This document shows, in pieces, positions 5,610 through 6,668 of a stretch of DNA of 6,668 nt. Position 1 is the first letter of the stretch, and each line of letters begins with the position of its first letter. The DNA lies in assembly GCA_910587305.1 (NCBI GenBank), contig CAJUKV010000096.1, forward strand, positions 1 to 6,668. The letters are read 5' to 3'. The translations under genes were made by a program, and so were the position numbers. The notes under the pieces are model-generated. The model had not been told where the DNA came from and ran no database searches. It saw only the letters and a program-made list of their open reading frames with translations. The stretch is from an uncultured Lachnospiraceae bacterium (lineage in GTDB: Bacteria; Bacillota; Clostridia; Lachnospirales; Lachnospiraceae).

Positions 5610-6449
5610 TTACAGGGAAAAGAACGCCGCCCCGATGGCTCCGGGACCTGTATGAGTCCCGATGGTACCGCCTACACTGACGGCGTCAAGAGCCTCCACA
5701 TGATCCTTCCACAGGACTTCATTGTCCGCAATATACTTTTGCAGCAGCATATCGCTCAGGCCGGTATATCCAAGCACATATGGCCTGGAAAAATCGATTC
5801 CTCCTGTGAGACGGATCTGCTCCGCCAGCAGGTTATTGCCCTGCCGGGATCCTCTCGCCTTCCCCAGGATCGCAACCTCTCCGCTCTGGATGGCGATCAC
5901 CGGCTTAATGGACAAAAGACTCCCTGCCACAGCCGCCGCCCGGGATATACGCCCTCCCTTTTTCAAATACTCCAGCGTATCCAAAAGGGCGATAAGCCGG
6001 ATATTCTTTTTCTCCGCCTCCAGCTTTTCCACAATTTCCAAGGCTGTCATGCCGCCGTCCTTCAGGCGCAGGGCATACTCCACCAACACCCTCTGGCCGA
6101 TGCTCACGTTCTCACTGTCCACCACATGGACCATATCCTCATAGCTTTCCGCCGCGATATTGGCGCTCTGCCAAGTGCCTGAAAGCTTCGATGACAGAGT
6201 GATGGCTATCACTTCCTCTCCCTTTTCCTTTGCCGCCTTATAGGCCTCCTCAAAGGCAAAGGGCGCCACCTGGCTGGTCACCGGCAGCTCGTCCGACTCG
6301 ATGAGCCTTTCATAGAACATCTGATGAGTTATATCCACCCCATCCTGAAATTCCTGATCTCCAAAGGTGATATGAATGGGCAGTATTGTCAGATCCTCCC
6401 GGATAATGTCCCCCATGTCTGCCGCTGAATCTGTTATGATCCTGATCAT
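5610..6449 (-). CDS. DegV-family fatty-acid-binding protein
   Basis: This 279-residue protein is full length for the DegV family, whose members bind a long-chain fatty acid; FakB proteins present it to the kinase FakA for phosphorylation and phospholipid synthesis. Conserved landmarks are all present: TDSAAD (6-11), TSQ (58-60), SSKLSGT (86-92), DS (111-112), LEYLKKGGRIS (159-169), LLSIKPVI (178-185) and THTGPGAIG (265-273). It has no signal peptide, so it acts in the cytoplasm. The ATG at 6449 is preceded by AAGGAG with 7-nt spacing. No kinase gene is adjacent, which is common, since genomes of this group often carry several unlinked DegV paralogues. Only about 100 nt separates its stop from the DUF3737 start, with no clear terminator, so co-transcription is possible. 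The fatty acid bound cannot be predicted. Confidence 0.93.
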   Translation of the reverse strand: MIRIITDSAADMGDIIREDLTILPIHITFGDQEFQDGVDITHQMFYERLIESDELPVTSQVAPFAFEEAYKAAKEKGEEVIAITLSSKLSGTWQSANIAAESYEDMVHVVDSENVSIGQRVLVEYALRLKDGGMTALEIVEKLEAEKKNIRLIALLDTLEYLKKGGRISRAAAVAGSLLSIKPVIAIQSGEVAILGKARGSRQGNNLLAEQIRLTGGIDFSRPYVLGYTGLSDMLLQKYIADNEVLWKDHVEALDAVSVGGTIGTHTGPGAIGAAFFSL

Positions 6450-6524
6450 ACCGTCTCTCCTTGTCCCGTTTTATACTTTACCCCATTTCGCCTTGCTTGG
6501 TTCTGCTTTTCCGTGCATTAAAAA

Positions 6525-6597
6525 TGGGGCCTATAGGGCTCGAACCTATGACCCTCTGCTTGTAAGGCAGATGCTCTCCCAGCTGAGCTAAGACCCC
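6525..6597 (-). tRNA. tRNA-Val (anticodon TAC)
   Basis: A complete 73-nt cloverleaf can be folded by hand. The acceptor arms are GGGGTCT and AGGCCCC with discriminator A, the D arm is GCTC/GAGC, and the anticodon arm is TCTGC/GCAGA with loop CTTACAA. The T arm is ATAGG/CCTAT around TTCGAGC. The anticodon TAC reads valine codons GUA and, with wobble, others. The CCA end is not encoded; the gene is followed by TTTTT, which could aid 3' processing or termination. Confidence 0.96.
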
Positions 6598-6615
6598 TTG
6601 TGTGAAACCACACAA
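6598..6615 (-). repeat. Perfect hairpin filling the whole inter-tRNA spacer
   Basis: TTGTGTG and CACACAA are exact 7-nt arms around a 4-nt loop. They occupy every base between the 3' end of tRNA-Asp and the 5' end of tRNA-Val. It probably shapes processing of a joint precursor. There is no U tract, so it is not a terminator. Confidence 0.6.
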
Positions 6616-6668
6616 CGACCCAGATCGGACTCGAACCGACGACCTCCGCCGTGACAGGGCGGCGCTCT
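6616..6668 (-). tRNA. tRNA-Asp (anticodon GTC), 5' part beyond window edge
   Basis: The 53 nt present give the 3' side of the D stem (GAGC) and the anticodon arm CCGCC/GGCGG with loop CTGTCAC, anticodon GTC at 6653-6655. They also give the T arm GTCGG/CCGAT around TTCGAGT, and the 3' acceptor strand CTGGGTC with discriminator G, the usual identity base for aspartate. CCA is not encoded. The first 20 or so nucleotides, including GACCCAG expected from pairing, lie outside the window. Confidence 0.93.

Noticed and set aside
5652..6182. Plus-strand open frames of 140-176 codons opposite DegV
   Set aside because: DegV on the minus strand carries all family motifs across the region. The antisense frames show no recognisable protein and no ribosome binding site support.

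Overview
The window looks like a chromosomal segment from a Gram-positive, Clostridia-type gut bacterium, most likely Lachnospiraceae. The pointers are the strong AGGAGG-type ribosome binding sites, an ECF sigma factor paired with a zf-HC2 anti-sigma factor, DegV and DUF3737 proteins, and tRNA genes without an encoded CCA end. This is inference from gene content; no taxonomic search was possible. Every gene I can support lies on the minus strand.

Right half (about 3384-6668, near 50% GC in sampled lines): reading with transcription, it starts with a partial tRNA-Asp(GTC) and a complete tRNA-Val(TAC), separated only by a perfect 18-nt hairpin. Then come a DegV-family lipid-binding protein, a DUF3737 beta-helix protein with a regular 19-residue repeat, and a MalY/PatB-type PLP-dependent enzyme. 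These look like ordinary housekeeping or accessory genes.

Left half (about 1-2903, AT-rich, about 30% GC in one sampled line): four tightly packed genes run from an ECF sigma factor (GTG start, near-perfect Shine-Dalgarno), through its likely membrane-bound zf-HC2 anti-sigma factor (8-bp overlap) and a small four-helix membrane protein, to an FtsX/MacB-type ABC permease cut by the left edge. The likely logic is envelope-stress sensing: the anti-sigma factor holds the sigma factor at the membrane, a signal releases it, and the operon with its exporter is induced. An ABC ATPase would be expected beyond the left edge.

Between the halves (2904-3383) is a gene-poor junction with signs of a decayed mobile element. 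It holds the ribosome binding site, start codon and first 20 or so codons of a serine recombinase, with one base missing from an A run. This is fused to the tail of an unidentified reading frame that ends in a terminator-like hairpin, and is preceded by a 67-nt irregular hairpin whose mismatches pair only in minus-strand RNA. Together with the composition change, this suggests that the sigma/ABC module arrived on, or next to, a mobile element that later deleted most of itself.
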